Shown piece by piece: positions 14,497-14,549 of a stretch of DNA of 14,549 bases. This DNA is from Stenotrophomonas sp. GTDB taxonomy: Bacteria > Pseudomonadota > Gammaproteobacteria > Xanthomonadales > Xanthomonadaceae. A program made the translations under genes and the position numbers. The number at the start of each line of letters is the position of its first letter. Positions within the stretch are counted from its first letter, which is position 1. The stretch lies in the NCBI GenBank assembly GCA_003525885.1, contig DQIG01000424.1, forward strand, positions 1-14,549, read 5' to 3'. The notes beneath the pieces were generated by a model. The model was given only the letters and a program-made list of their open reading frames with translations. It was not told the origin of the DNA and did no database searches.

Positions 14497-14549
14497 ATGA
14501 AGAACACGTTGACGACCCGGCTGGCAGCCCTGCGCCGCCGGCTGCAGCC
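14497..14549 (+). CDS. pbpC: Start of next gene, probably penicillin-binding protein 1C (3' end outside window)
   Basis: Only MKNTLTTRLAALRRRLQ is visible: a short basic cytoplasmic N-terminus such as precedes the membrane anchor of a class A penicillin-binding protein. Nothing in these 17 residues is diagnostic. The call rests on the well-known pairing of yfhM-type macroglobulin genes with pbpC directly downstream on the same strand. The gap is 49 bp, contains a strong hairpin, and lacks a clear Shine-Dalgarno, so the exact start is uncertain. Confidence 0.45.
   Translation, partial: MKNTLTTRLAALRRRLQ

Noticed and set aside
9525..14507. A 1660-codon open frame on the minus strand opposite the macroglobulin gene
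   Set aside because: It mirrors the codon structure of a clearly homologous plus-strand gene in GC-rich DNA. The translation is rich in His, Arg, Gln, Ala and Gly with no recognisable domain, so it is an antisense shadow.
1..14549. Insertion sequence, prophage or rRNA/tRNA genes
   Set aside because: No transposase, integrase, phage or RNA gene signature was recognised; apart from the toxin-antitoxin pair and short palindromes the region looks like ordinary chromosome.

Overview
The window is GC-rich DNA with strong G/C third-position bias. It carries two inverted pairs of short palindromes with terminal GTAG/CTAC, which look like the SMAG (REP-like) elements known from Stenotrophomonas maltophilia. 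Gene order and protein sequences also fit the Xanthomonadaceae, so the source is most likely a chromosome segment of the S. maltophilia complex. This assignment rests on recognition, not on a search.

Positions 1-9389 hold a propionate (2-methylcitrate cycle) locus. A divergent prpR (sigma-54 enhancer-binding activator, cut by the left edge) faces prpB-prpC-acnD, then a parDE-type toxin-antitoxin pair, then prpF-prpD, all on the plus strand. The 153-bp prpR-prpB gap holds four GTTTCA repeats and a -24/-12 (sigma-54) promoter at 1079-1094. PrpC condenses propionyl-CoA and oxaloacetate to 2-methylcitrate. AcnD plus PrpF, or alternatively PrpD, dehydrate it to 2-methyl-cis-aconitate. A housekeeping aconitase (not in the window) hydrates that to 2-methylisocitrate, which PrpB splits into pyruvate and succinate. 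No prpE (propionyl-CoA synthetase) is present here.

The most unusual part is 5932-6625. A GC-rich hairpin follows acnD, then a perfect 17-bp palindrome sits directly before a ribbon-helix-helix antitoxin gene overlapping a RelE/ParE toxin gene, and prpF begins only 23 bp later. The second half of the catabolic operon may therefore be co-transcribed with, and tuned by, an autoregulated toxin-antitoxin promoter.

Positions 9390-9539 separate the prp locus from the next unit, with a perfect 28-bp inverted repeat made of two SMAG-like elements and a promoter with a consensus TATAAT. Positions 9540-14447 encode a 1635-residue bacterial alpha-2-macroglobulin lipoprotein with an intact CAEQ thioester. 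A 12-bp perfect hairpin follows, then the first 17 codons of what is probably pbpC (penicillin-binding protein 1C), the usual partner. No rRNA, tRNA, CRISPR array or insertion sequence was seen, and no gene-free stretch exceeds 300 bp.
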